A model generated the notes under the pieces. The model worked only from the letters and a program-made list of their open reading frames with translations. It did not search any database and was not told the DNA's origin. Shown piece by piece: positions 23,951 through 33,989 of a stretch of 64,000 nt of DNA. How positions within the stretch are numbered: position 1 is the stretch's first letter; each line of letters opens with the position of its first letter. The stretch is from Hyparrhenia diplandra (Eukaryota > Streptophyta > Magnoliopsida > Poales > Poaceae), in the NCBI GenBank assembly GCA_015847255.1, contig JADLZK010010193.1, positions 1-64,000 on the forward strand. The letters run 5' to 3'. A program made the translations under genes and the position numbers.

Positions 23951-24660
23951 GAACACACCTCCAGCAAGATCATTGTAACAGGCCCCGTTTCTTTTAGCTA
24001 GTGAAAATAACAAAGCAAGAAGACAATCATGTATTCAAAACATATTAAAATATGCCTCCACAGGCTAATGTAAAGTAATAGTGAAAGGAAAACAGAGAAA
24101 TAAAGGAGCCAAGTTTGAACGCCAGAACAGCTTAGTTAGGTGTTTACATAATTGTTAGAAAATGTGAAAGAAAATGAAGCATGGACATGAAATGCAATTT
24201 TCAAGAATTGTCTATTGAGCTACGCAACATTAGTTAGTATAGAAAATGACTAAGCGCCGATAAGCTATAAGACTAATGAGCTCCATTGGAAACAGACGCC
24301 ATTAAAGGAACCACTTTCCCACTGCCATGCACTGATCCAAAAGATATTTTATTTTTTTGTAACAATCTCTGTGGTGTTTACAATACTATTATCACTTTTT
24401 TTATTATCATTATCTCCATACAAGACTCTGGGGAAAACAGTAACTGCATCTACAGGAAAACATTTGTTCTGAAGATGGACTGATTTCTAGTATGGATTGT
24501 TTCCTTTGTATGTCAAAAAGGAGTGTATTTTTCTGCTTTAGTGTGGTTTTGTATGGGCTCTTATAGGGTGTGGTTTTGTATGGGCTCTTATAGTTTTATT
24601 CTGTAGTTAACAGTGTATTACTCATTTTTATATATGTTCCTCCAAACCATAACTGAGGAT

Positions 24661-24820
24661 GAGACTCTGCTGTTGCTTCTCTATTGCCGCAGGTACTCGA
24701 TGTCGCTGAAGCATGGTAACAACTTCCACCATGGTAGGCTCATATTTGGCACAGTTACTAGCACACAACAGCGCCAACTTTACATTCTGTGATCTGAGCT
24801 TCGATGTGCTTTGCAAAATT
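24661..24820 (-). pseudogene. Receptor-like kinase last-exon remnant
   Basis: The minus-strand frame (24816-24628) reads VKLALLCASNCAKYEPTMVE.. followed by VVTMLQ. This matches the C-terminal kinase subdomain XI pattern (C..LALLC....RPTM..V..ML), with the conserved Arg replaced by Glu. No ATP-binding or catalytic-loop exon is found nearby, so it is a fragment. It is paralogous to 14995-15112/20283-20330 and 28956-29173, and was duplicated with the GRAS unit. Confidence 0.65.
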
Positions 24821-25662
24821 TAGTTGTGTGTATCAATTAGCATGTTAAACTCTTAGTAGCACTGTGGGGTTTGAAAACAAAGAAACGGTATTTGTTTTCA
24901 GAGTGCTCGATGGTTTGGCTTGCAGTAGGTATGGTGATCCGTTAGTGTGATGTTCAAAAGCTGGGGAGTTCTATGTCCAGTGAAGCCTTTGGAGGCGCAG
25001 AGAAGAAGCTGGTGGCACGGCCAGAACAACCCGCAAGGAAGAATAGTTACCTGAACAAAGAAACTGATCTGCTGCTCCCAGCGACCTTTGAAGAAGCACA
25101 CCCAGGAAAGCCACGGGTGGCTACTCTAGAAGATGAAGACAGTATCATCACCTACATGGAGAATAAATTCTGTTGATAGCAGAGACTGAACCAGAGTAGA
25201 GAAAAACTGCCAGGCATCTCTTCATGCAACATCTGTGACTCTAGCATGCTGCAGCATTTCCCAAACACGTCGAGCTCACTATATTTTCCTGGCACCATCT
25301 CAAGGAGCAGTTGACCACCTACTGAGGCATTACACAAACAACTGCAGTGCAGAGAATTTCCATATTGTCAACAAGATGAGGAGCCACACATCCGCAGTTT
25401 TACAAATGGTGTTGTATCCTCTGTTTTAGAACCTACACAAACTGACTTCTGTCAACTAGGGTACTCAAGGTAATTTCTAAATTAATAAGAATTACTTCTT
25501 CTCTATTGATTGATATATGTCAGAAAGAAATCCTGCTGGTCGTTTACAAAAAAATACACCTATTACAACAACCTGCAACCATAAATAGGAGCGGTCATAG
25601 CCTGAGTAAGCAAATTCTCCAATCACATGCAATTTCTGAGGACCATGCTATATCATTCAGCA

Positions 25663-27530
25663 TTACAAGAACCTAACTCTAGAAGAGGCATCTGCTGCAA
25701 CCCATGTCGAGTGGGCAAAGTGGACACGCCCTCTCCATCCTTGCAAAAGCCATTGGCCATCCTGGGAGATCAGGAAATCCTTGTGATGGTTCTTCATGAC
25801 CATATCTCTCACTACCTCTACAATGCTTGTCTTCAGTGGCAGCTGCCTCAGGCCTGCCCGTTGGTTTCTCGTCTGCCATTGTCTGTACCTCTCAGGGCGT
25901 TCCACCAGGTCAGTGCCTTCACAGCTGAGGGCATTCAGCGCAGAGCGTCCCAACACGACCTGCTCTAGCACCATCCGAGATTTACTCTCCCTTCGGATGG
26001 TTGCATCGAATATGTCAAACAGTGCCATGTAGTAGAACAACATGTCTCGAAACCGTGACAGGAAGGACGAACCGTACGAACAATTATAGATGCTCTGGAT
26101 GAACACATGAGGTCTCATCTTCCTGATGTTATTGAGGACCATATCTCTGGGGCTCAGGTCATCAACCGATATGCTGTCGTCCATCAAGGTGCTGAAACTG
26201 AAGAGGTCATTCACGACAAGCACCTCATCGGCCTCTATGTTCAGATCCTCGATGCGAGCGTCCTCCCAGTTTGTCTTGATAGTGTGGAACTTGAACGAAG
26301 GCACACCAAACACATGGGCAGATTCGCCGAGCCGGCACCCTATTTCCTCGATCTTCTCGGTTGGGTAGGACTTGGGTTTGGGGAGGCCTATGGCAGTGAT
26401 CTTCACCTCTGGCAGGGCACCTTCTGTACTCGCCAACGAGCGGAACAAGCTTACCCATTGGTATCCAAACTGCATACCATAATCAACGATGTGTAGCCTA
26501 CTCTTACCCTCCATGGCCTGCATGATGATCATCTCAGAGAAAGCAAGTGCGACCTTGTTGAAGCAGCAGGCATCGAAGTAAAGGTTTAAGGCCTTGATAG
26601 ACTCCACAACAGGAGGTCTCTCTGCCATTAGCAACTGCCAACGCATACTGCCCGTGCCCACTAGCCGTGCCTCCAGCCCCTTGGTGAAACAGTAAGCCAG
26701 CCGTTGTGTGGCGTCCCCTGTTTCTGATGAATGCTGCATGATCTGCTTCAGCAGCTCTCGTGCCCTCAAGTGATTGTTCGCTGCGACTTCCTGCGCACAT
26801 GAGATCATCAACTTTCGTAAGTCCACCCCATTGTTGTCCCTCGTCTCCTTGCTGCCACTATTCTTGTTTTTCTTTTTCACTTCATTATTGACACTGAGGT
26901 TTTCCATGTCCCTGATGCATTCCTTGTAGCCATGCAACATCATTTCATCAATCATCTCATTCGCCGAGTTCTCCTCAGGCTCCTTGATCACCGTCATAGC
27001 TTTGCTGGTTCTTATCTCCATTTGTAGATGATCATCCCTACTATGCCTCTTCTTGACCCCGCTGAGATTGCTGCTTTCCCTGACTGTCTGATTCACCAGC
27101 TCATCAATTCTGAGTTGTCTTTGGGCAAGAGCCCGTTGGCGTCATCCAAGCCCTTCAAGAATGCCCCCACAGCATTTGTGCCCTTGGACAAAGCCGAATT
27201 CAGCTCGCTTTCATCAACGTTGCCTTCATGCAAGAAATTGTTGGACGCCTCCCTGCTGCCAGTGTTAGTTCCAGAGGAAGGGGAGATAGGATCTGAGCAA
27301 AGGGCTGCTGCACCTGGAGCAGCGCAGGATCATCACTGAGCTGCTCATCAATATCATCATCCATGAGTACGTGCAGGACGTAAAGAGAGCATCATCTCAT
27401 TAGGGACATGGTGCTGGCCCTCGCTGCTGCCATTGGGCTTCTGGGGAAGGTCATCGGGGAAGAGAGGTGGGGACGGTGGAGACTGCTCCACGAGACCCTT
27501 GCCGAAGAATTCCTCAGGTGTGGTGGCCAT
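25663..27530 (-). CDS. GRAS-family transcriptional regulator (LISCL/SCL9-SCL14-like), copy 6, best preserved
   Basis: This is the most intact GRAS gene. A 477-codon frame (27096-25663) holds the complete GRAS domain: LHRI at residues 92-150 (LMISCAQEVAANNHLRAREL), the VHIID core LHIVDYGMQFGYQW at 201-214, LHRII at about 250-290, the PFYRE-like region at 310-400 (FYYMALFDIFDATI) and SAW at 403-465 (RQWQTRNQRAGL, GQWLLQGWRGR, STW). The family ATG is at 27530 (MATTPEEFFGKGLVEQ). Between 27530 and 27096 the frame is shifted at three short T runs on the coding strand, near 27382 (one extra), 27293 (one missing) and 27108 (one missing). Without them the frame would run for about 622 codons. GRAS proteins act in the nucleus as transcriptional co-regulators; LISCL members have been linked to stress and detoxification responses, but this copy's role is unknown. 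If the shifts are real, a protein starting at 27096 could still carry the full domain. Confidence 0.88.
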
Positions 27531-28255
27531 GGTGATCAATGGTAGTGCAGTTTGTGGATCTTGATCAGTAGCCAAGATGAACAGAGGACTTTTTATTTGG
27601 TCAGTGGCTCCTACCAATCAGAACGCGAAAGATGATGGCTACAGACCTCTTAACTCCAATGCTGCATGGATAATGGGGATGACGAATGGCTAGCGATTTT
27701 TCCAATGTTGCTTGGCTAATAGTTCCAAAACTAGCTATTGCTTTGGAACAGCCATCGAAACAACCCCCATTTCTTTGACCTATCGAAAATAACAAAGCAA
27801 GAAGATGCTGTTCTGCAACGCAAAGGTATTTAAATAAGCTGTACAGGCTAACCTAAAGTAATAGTGATCAGGAAAACAGCTGAGTTTGGACGAAAACAAT
27901 AAACAGCTTCATTCAATAGATGCTTATATAATTTTGTGCAAATGGGAGAGAAGGTACGTACAGGACGGCAAGCTGAGAGGCGCCGGCAGCGCCAAGAAAA
28001 GGCTCTTGCTGGCATCGGCATTTCCGCAAACACCTTACGCCCACTCCCCTGTACACACTAGTACAGTGTACACCAGCACGGGCTCTGGGCACAGGCAGCG
28101 CGCCTGATGCAGGAAGAGCCGCTCCAGGCACCCGCTTTCCACCTCCACCAGCATCACGCCGCGACCACGGTGGCTCCATGAGCACTGTTGGTGCTCCCCC
28201 CCTTCGGCGATATGCTACATTCTCACACGCCGAGCAATGGCAAAGGCCTCTGTTC
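27531..28255. promoter_or_regulatory. Duplicated 5' flank of GRAS copy 6
   Basis: Unit-conserved blocks (27640-27780, 27840-27990) match 23460-23770 and 32800-33050. A GC-rich block 27962-28110 with a GTACGTACC donor-like end (minus strand) is the copy-6 version of the candidate 5' exon. These repeated flanks are the likely promoter and leader, by inference only. Confidence 0.35.
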
Positions 28256-28481
28256 AGGGGTGCACGGGTGCGACACCTTATTCTGGATTTATTCAGAATT
28301 CTCCGCACTATGCATTAAGTGGTGCGCCCCGTCGAAACACTGTGGTGACTTCGAACTTCAAGATTTGCGGCTCAGTCCTTCGGAAGGTGCTCATAGGGGT
28401 AGGGTTTGCGTGCGTGTGTTCATAGGGGGTGACACGTGTTGAGCGTCTGCGTTGTACTGTGTAATCACAAAAAAAAAAAAG
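28256..28481 (+). mobile_element. SINE-like retroposon, 5'-truncated, with poly(A)
   Basis: The insertion is flanked by the 8-bp target duplication ctctgttc (28248-28255 and 28482-28489) and ends in a run of 12 A. Its 3' part (ggtgctcataggggtaggg, ttcataggg, gtctgcgttgtactgtg) resembles the 3' region of an abundant grass tRNA-derived SINE as I remember it. Comparison with 33300-33360 shows an empty site in the copy-7 unit. Confidence 0.7.
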
Positions 28482-28489
28482 CTCTGTTC

Positions 28490-28955
28490 CGCCTCTCAAC
28501 AGACCGTAGGAAGGTGTTCAAACACCTTACGCACGTGCGGCGTAGACATGGCCCTTGAAGCAGCCCCTAGGAGAGGAGCCGGCCGACGGGCAGCCGGAGG
28601 AGGAGCGGACGGGCAGGCCCGCTAGCGAAAACCAGAAGAGGAAACCAACTCTCTCCTGCGATGCGACGATCTGGGCCGATCGGACGGCAGATACGTGTCC
28701 GTCTCGGAGGCCTCCGCCACGGACGGGCGTGGTGACGCTTTCTGCAACAGCAAACAGCATAAGCATGCACCACCGTACCAGATCGCATTGTGGACGATCA
28801 CCAGAATTCCCGTCCAGTCAGCAATCCCGTTGTGAACCAAAATCAGCGCTCACCCAACAGCAGCAGGGATCAGCGATCTTCATAAATGACAGTGGATGGG
28901 AAAAACATCAACCGCACAGGAAAACATTAGTTCACAGTTTGCTCCGGATCCGGAA
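28490..28955. other. Distal 5' flank of GRAS copy 6
   Basis: A GC-rich segment (28490-28740) is paralogous to 33355-33477 plus 33990-34090; shared ctctgttccgcctctc and cctgcgatgcgacgat. In the copy-7 unit the same segment is interrupted by a TIR element. No gene was recognised. Confidence 0.5.
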
Positions 28956-29173
28956 CTATATCTGATAATGTGACTCCACTACCCTTCCCCATTGTTGCAT
29001 GCCCTTGATGCTGCGAAGCATGGTAATAACTTCAGACATATTAGGTCGACTTTCAAAATTGCTAGTGCACAACAGCGCAAACTTGACACATTCTATGATC
29101 TGAGCTCGGACATGCTTTGTAACATATAGCGATGGGTCAATAAGCTTGTCCAGCCTCTTCTGATATGTGTGTG
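28956..29173 (-). pseudogene. Receptor-like protein kinase, isolated last exon
   Basis: On the minus strand a splice acceptor TTATTTCAG (AG at 29175-29174) precedes an open 72-codon exon to a TAG at 28958-28956. It contains HTYQKRLDKLIDPSL, then ECVKFALLCTSNFESRPNMS and EVITMLRSI. This is the end of a plant receptor-like kinase domain (subdomain X to XI, with the invariant Arg-Pro kept). No upstream kinase exons are visible before 30126, so it is a gene fragment, although this exon itself is undamaged. Its degraded paralogues lie at 24661-24820 and 14995-15112/20283-20330. Confidence 0.72.
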
Positions 29174-29249
29174 CTGAAATAATTCACAATTCGGTATATG
29201 TTAAAGTCTTCAATGGCAACTTTTGAATTACATACAGACAGCTCAATCA

Positions 29250-29590
29250 TACGTTAAAGACTAATTGGGCTGGTGCTGTCAATACCCATCTGGGAATTCC
29301 CATGTAAATAAGCAAGACCATCAGCTATAGCTTCAATTATAAAACTATTTTGTCAGCCAGAAGCTAATTCGTGAGAACGAATCTATTAAGCCCAATTAGG
29401 CCATGAGTTGACACTGTGGTGCTACAGTAAATCTTTGCTAATTATGGATTAATTAGGCTTAATAGATTTGCCATGTTAATCACTGTACGTCGGTGTAATT
29501 AGCTCATATCGTTTCCTCCTGTCCTGGTCAGCCGAGTATTCGATGTGATTGGTGACTAATTTTAGTCACCCCAATCCAAACACAGCCGGA
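29250..29590. mobile_element. Degenerate MITE-like element
   Basis: AT-rich segment with gctaattcgtgagaacgaat, attaagcccaattaggcc, gtgctacagtaaat and tggattaattaggcttaata, ending caatccaaacacagcc. These phrases are typical of a common grass MITE whose ends mimic ggctgtgtttgg. It is absent from the corresponding spot in the other spacers. The left end is not certain. Confidence 0.55.
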
Positions 29591-30126
29591 CCAGAGAAAG
29601 CAAAAACTGCAACATCTGTCGCTCTGGTACGCTGTGGCATTTCCCAAATACTTCGAGCTTACAATATTTTCCTGGCACTGTCTCGAGTTAACAGTTGACT
29701 GCCTCCTATGGCATCTACACAAATAACTGCACCGCAGAGCATTTCCATACTGTCAGCAAGACGAGGAGCCACAGATCATCTATCTGCCTATATTGAGGTC
29801 GGCTCGAAACAGACAACATGAAAGGGAACTCCGATAGCAGTTCGACAAATGGTGTTGTACCATCTGTTTTAGAAGAACTGACAGCACAGACTGATTTCCG
29901 TCAGTTGTGGAACTAATGCTACTCAAGGCAATTTCTATTTGCACTCGAGTATTGTAGGTTTCAGAAAGGCCAGTAAAAAAGCTTATGGAACTTTTGTGCA
30001 GTATCAATCGTGTCTACTGTAAGTTGACAAACAAGAATTACAATAACATGCAACATAAATGCCAGCACTTGTAACCTTAGTCAGCAAATTCTCCAATCAC
30101 CGGCTGTTTCAGAAGACCAGGCTATA
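29591..30126. other. Conserved spacer downstream of GRAS copy 7
   Basis: Paralogous to 20870-21480 and 25190-25660, including the unrecognised short minus-strand frame (29591-29780) and the gagtattgtaggtt and cagcaaattctccaatcac blocks. It probably contains the 3' UTR of copy 7. Confidence 0.45.
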
Positions 30127-32287
30127 TCATTCATCATTGGAAGAACCTAAACCTCTAGAAGAGGCATCTGCTGCAACCCATGTCGAGTGGGCAAAATGGG
30201 CACGCCCCCTCCATCCTTGCAAAAGCCATTGGCCATCCTGGGTGATCAGGACGTCCTTGTGGTAGTGGTTCGTGACCATATCTTTCACTACCTCTACAAT
30301 GCTTGTCTGCAGGGGCATCTGCCTCAGGCCAGCCCGTTGGTTTCTCGTCTGCCATTGCCTGTACCTCTCAGGGCGTTCCACCAGGTCCGCACCTTCGCAG
30401 CTGAGGCCATTCAGCGCAGAGCGTCCATGCACGACCTGCTCCAGCACCACTCGATATTTACTCTCCCTTGGGATGGTTGCATCGAATATGTCAAACAGTG
30501 CCATGTAGAAGCACAGGATCTCTCGAAATCGTGACAAGAAGCACGAACCATACGAACAATTATAGACACTCTGGATGAACACATGAGGTCTCATCTTCCT
30601 GATGTTATTGAGAACAATATCCCTGGTGCTTAGGCCATCAAAGGATATGATGTCGTCCATCAAGGTGCTGAAACTGAAGAGGTCATTAACGACAAGCACC
30701 TCATCGGCCTCTATGTTCAGGTCCTCGATGCAAGCATCCTCCCAGTTTTTCTTGATAGTGTGGAACTTGAACGAAGGTAGACCAAACTGATGGGCAGATC
30801 TGCCGAGCCAGCACCCTATTTCCTCAATCTTCTCAGTTGGGTAGGACTTAGGCTTGGGGAGACCTATGGCTGTGATCTTCACCTCTGGTAGGGAACCTTC
30901 TCTACTCGCCAACGAGCGGAGCAAACCTGCCCACTGGTATGCGAACCTCATACCATAATCAATGATGTGTAGCCTGCTCTTACCCACCATGGCCTGCATG
31001 ATAGTCACCTCAGAGAAAACAAATGCCACCTTGGTGAAGCAGCAGACTTCATAGTAAAGGCTAGAAGCCTTGATGAACTCCAAAATAGATGGTCTCTCTG
31101 CCATTAGCAACTCCGAAAGCAGACTCCCCGTCCCCACTAACCGTGCCTCCAGCCCTTGCTGAAACCTTGAGCCAGCCGTTGTGTGGCATCCCCTGTCTCC
31201 GATGCGTGCTGCATGATTTGTTTCAGCAGCTCTCGTGCCCTCGAGTGGTTGTTCGCTGCTACCTCCTGCGCTCAAGAGATCATCAACCTGCGTATATCGA
31301 CCACATTGTTGCCCCTCATCCCCTAGCTACTACCACTATTCATGTTGTTCTTTTCCACTTCACTGTCCATGGTTATACGCAGCATGCCCATGCCCATAGT
31401 GCACACTTTGTAACCTTGCAACATCATTTCGTCAAGCATCTCATTGACCGAGTCATTGTCCTCTGGCTCCTTGGTCATCGTCATAGTTTTTCTTGTTCTT
31501 GTTATCTCCATCTGTAGATGATCATCGCTGCTATGCCTCTTCTTCACCCCGCTGTGACTGCTACTTTCCCTGACTATGTGATTGACCAGCTCATCCCTTC
31601 TAAAGTTGAATTTGGGCAAGAGCCTGTTGGCCTCTTCCATGCCCTTCAAGAACGCCCCCACAGCATCCGTACCTTTGGATAAAGTTGAATTGAGCCCACT
31701 TTCATCGACACTACCTTCATGCAATAAATTGTCGAACCCCTCCCTGCTGCCAGTGTTAGTGCCAGAGGAAGGGAAAGACAGGATCTGAGCAAAGGGCTGC
31801 TGCACCTGGAGTAGCGCAGGGGTGATCATTGAGCTGCTCGTCAATATCATCCTCCATGAGCACGTGTGAGGCGTAAGAGAGCATCATCTCATTAGGGACT
31901 CCCTCGCTGCTGCCATTGGGCTTCGGGGGGCGTTGTCGGGGAAGATAGGTGGGGATGGTGGTGAACGCTGAGGTCAACAGGGAGGCCATGGAGGTCTTCC
32001 TTCTGCGGGGGAAGAAGCGGCGCATCGGTGCAGCCTGAGAGTGCTCGTGGTCTAGTCGCGTCTCGGTTATCTTGTAATCAGCTTGCGGGTTGCATCCAGT
32101 AGTTAGGTTGTTTGCCTTGTGTTGTGTTGTGGTGTTTTGTTTTTGTTTCTGTTTTCGCAGAACGCTCGGCATCCCGGCTTAGTTTGTATTTGGATTTGGT
32201 TTTCCTCCTCTTAATGAAACACGGGTGAATGGCCCGATCGCGAAAAAAAAGAACCTTGCCGAAGAATTCCTCTGGTGTGGTGGCCAT
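30127..32287 (-). pseudogene. GRAS (SCARECROW-like) copy 7, broken, with retroposon insertion
   Basis: The ATG at 32287 starts MATTPEEFFGKV, then a LINE-like tail (31966-32252) interrupts the proline-rich N-terminus. Beyond it the frames 31850-31323 (QVQQPFAQIL and the basic linker) and 31275-30127 cover the rest. The codon for Cys in LMISCAQ is TGA (near 31278), a nonsense change. The cluster agccccttgg is altered to agcccttgc near 31153, shifting the frame, and an extra G lies near 31822. Downstream the VHIID core LHIIDYGMRFAYQW, LHRII, FYMALFDIFDATIPRE and SAW (RQWQTRNQRAGL, GQWLLQGWRGR) are uninterrupted in the 382-codon frame ending ...LGSSNDE. Close relative of copy 5 and clearly non-functional as written. 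Confidence 0.88.
31966..32252 (+). mobile_element. LINE-like 3' end inserted in GRAS copy 7
   Basis: About 285 bp not present in sister copies, ending tcctcttaatgaaac...gcgaaaaaaaa, a typical 3' terminus of grass L1-type LINEs. It lies between ggggatggtggtga and ccttgccgaagaattcctc. About 14 bp of the expected GRAS sequence is missing at the junction and no clear target duplication is visible. The element is strongly 5'-truncated and has no reverse transcriptase. Confidence 0.65.
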
Positions 32288-32329
32288 GGTGGTAGTGCAG
32301 TCAGTGGTTAACTAGCCAAGATGAACAGA

Positions 32330-32778
32330 GTAAATGATCCCTAGCCCGACCAATGTCTTCAGGTCGTCCAATTAAGCCGATTAGTCATCCTTATATTTCC
32401 CTGATGTTCGGTCAGGAGGTCCGACTCGATTAGCTTGACCAGAAAGCTGGTCATCCGATCAGTCGATGACTAATCGTGATTAGTCGACCAACTAGAACAT
32501 GGATGACCAGTTTGGTTACTCTGTGTGGCTGCTATGGTCTGCTAAATGTTAGTTATTTGCTGCTGCTGCAGTGCTGCTGTTAAGGTGTGTCAAGATCAAG
32601 ACTAATGTAGTCTTGATGCTTGCTTTATTGTGTATACTTATATAGTATATATAGAGAGAGGTATATGTCCTGATGTACGTGGATGACGAGGTGGGTGATC
32701 AGGGTCGACCAGTGATGACTAATTTAATCTTCTGGTCGGTTCTAGATTCGACCAGATGACGTCAAAACATTTGTCCCT
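32330..32778. mobile_element. Degenerate hAT-like TIR element
   Basis: An insertion relative to the copy 5 and 6 flanks, between gccaagatgaacagag and acaatcgg. The ends show related inverted sequence (cgaccaatgtcttcaggtcg...gattagtcatc at the left versus acaaatgttttgacgtc...attagtcatc on the opposite strand at the right). Internal gattagtcgacc motifs recall grass hAT MITEs. No clean target duplication was found. Confidence 0.45.
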
Positions 32779-33477
32779 ACAATCGGAATTCCAAAAAGAT
32801 GACGGCTACCTGTAACTCCAATGCTGCATGGATAGCGTGGAGATGATGGCTAGCGATTTTTCCAATGTTCTCTGGCTAATGGTTCCGAAAGCTAGCTATC
32901 GGTTTTGAGAGACCATCGAAACAATCCCCGTTTGTTTTCCTTAATGAAAATAACAAATCAAGAAGATGCTGCTGGGCAAACTCGAAGCATATTTAAATAA
33001 CGTTTGCAAGCCAATGAAAATTAATAGTGATCAGGAAAACAATAGTTTTTGTGTGGAAGAAGGTACGTACGGGACAGAGGCCGAGGGGCCGGCAGCTGTG
33101 ACTGCGAAGGAAGGCTCTCGCTGGCCTCGGCATTTCCGCAAACACCTTACGCCTGCTCCCCTGCACACACTAGTACAGAGCACGGCGGCACCTGCTCTGG
33201 GACTCTGGGCACAGGCAACAACTGAAGAACGCACGCCCAGCCATGAACCGCTCCAGGCGCCCGCTTTTCACCAGCACCATACCGCGGCCACTGCGTCTCT
33301 TGCGCTCTCCCCTCCCGGCGATGTGCTACCTACACTGCAGGCTCGCACACGTCGGCTCTGTTCCGCCTCTCGAGGCAGCGTAGGTAGGTGTAGCGGCGTG
33401 CGCGGTAGACATGGCGCGGTGCAGGGAGCCAGCGGCGAGGAGACCCAAAAGGAAGGAGCGGGCCGACGGCAGCGGCT
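32779..33477. promoter_or_regulatory. Duplicated 5' flank of GRAS copy 7
   Basis: Matches the flanks of copies 5 and 6: 32800-32960 (ggctacctgtaactccaatg) and the GC-rich block from 33071 with the GTACGTACC donor-like end on the minus strand. It includes ctagtacagagcac and ctctgttccgcctctc landmarks. A probable promoter and leader region, by inference. Confidence 0.35.
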
Positions 33478-33989
33478 AAGGATGGCAGCAGATCGGGTTC
33501 GGGGCGGGTAATCCGCGGGTTTCGGGTCCAGCGGGTTCGGTTTGGGTGCGATTTTTCACCCAAACTTTTTTGTGTTCGGGTTCGGGTTCGGTTTTCGGGT
33601 TTGGGTACGGGTTTAGTATTCCACCCGTGGATATCCAATGGATACCGAAATAAATCATTTGGAATTAAAAATTATGTTTATAATATGTGAATAATAATTT
33701 GTTTACTTAAATTATTAAGTTTATTCAAAGTTGACTCATGAAAATATTTATTATTTGTTGTCTCTTGTTTATACATGTGAATATATGTATATATATCCAC
33801 GGGTAATCAGCGGGTAATCCATAGGTTTCGGGTATTCATTCGGGTTTGGGTATCCATTTGGGTTTCGGATACCCGCGGGTTTGGGTTTGGTTTTGGATTT
33901 CCACCCGAATCGGTTTTGGGTTCGGGTTCGGGTTTTCGATTTGGGTGCACGGAGACTCCACTCGATCCGAACCCGACCCGTTGCCATCC
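33478..33989. mobile_element. GGGTTCGG-rich TIR element
   Basis: The ends are inverted: aaggatggcagcagatcggg at the left and cccgttgccatcctt at the right. Inside are many degenerate gggtttcgggt and gggttcgggttcggg tracts at both ends in opposite orientation, around an AT-rich centre (33650-33790). It interrupts a flank that is continuous in the copy-6 unit (28490-28640). The three-base flanks do not match exactly, so the superfamily is uncertain. Confidence 0.68.

Larger units (their letters stand above)
23376..25662. other. Spacer between GRAS copies 5 and 6
   Basis: Holds the unit-conserved promoter blocks (23460-23620), a candidate 5' exon (23797-23950), a second set of AT-rich unit blocks (23980-24500), a kinase-exon remnant (24661-24820), and the conserved blocks 24900-25180 and 25190-25390. 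A short direct repeat (gtgtggttttgtatgggctcttatag, twice at 24540-24590, quoted here in part) is a local slippage duplication. Confidence 0.5.

Noticed and set aside
28555..28965. Plus-strand 136-codon frame
   Set aside because: It overlaps the duplicated GC-rich GRAS flank and the copy-7 counterpart does not preserve the frame.
33480..33980. Telomeric or interstitial telomere repeat
   Set aside because: The tracts are gggtttcgggt-like and degenerate, not TTTAGGG, and are arranged as inverted ends of an element.
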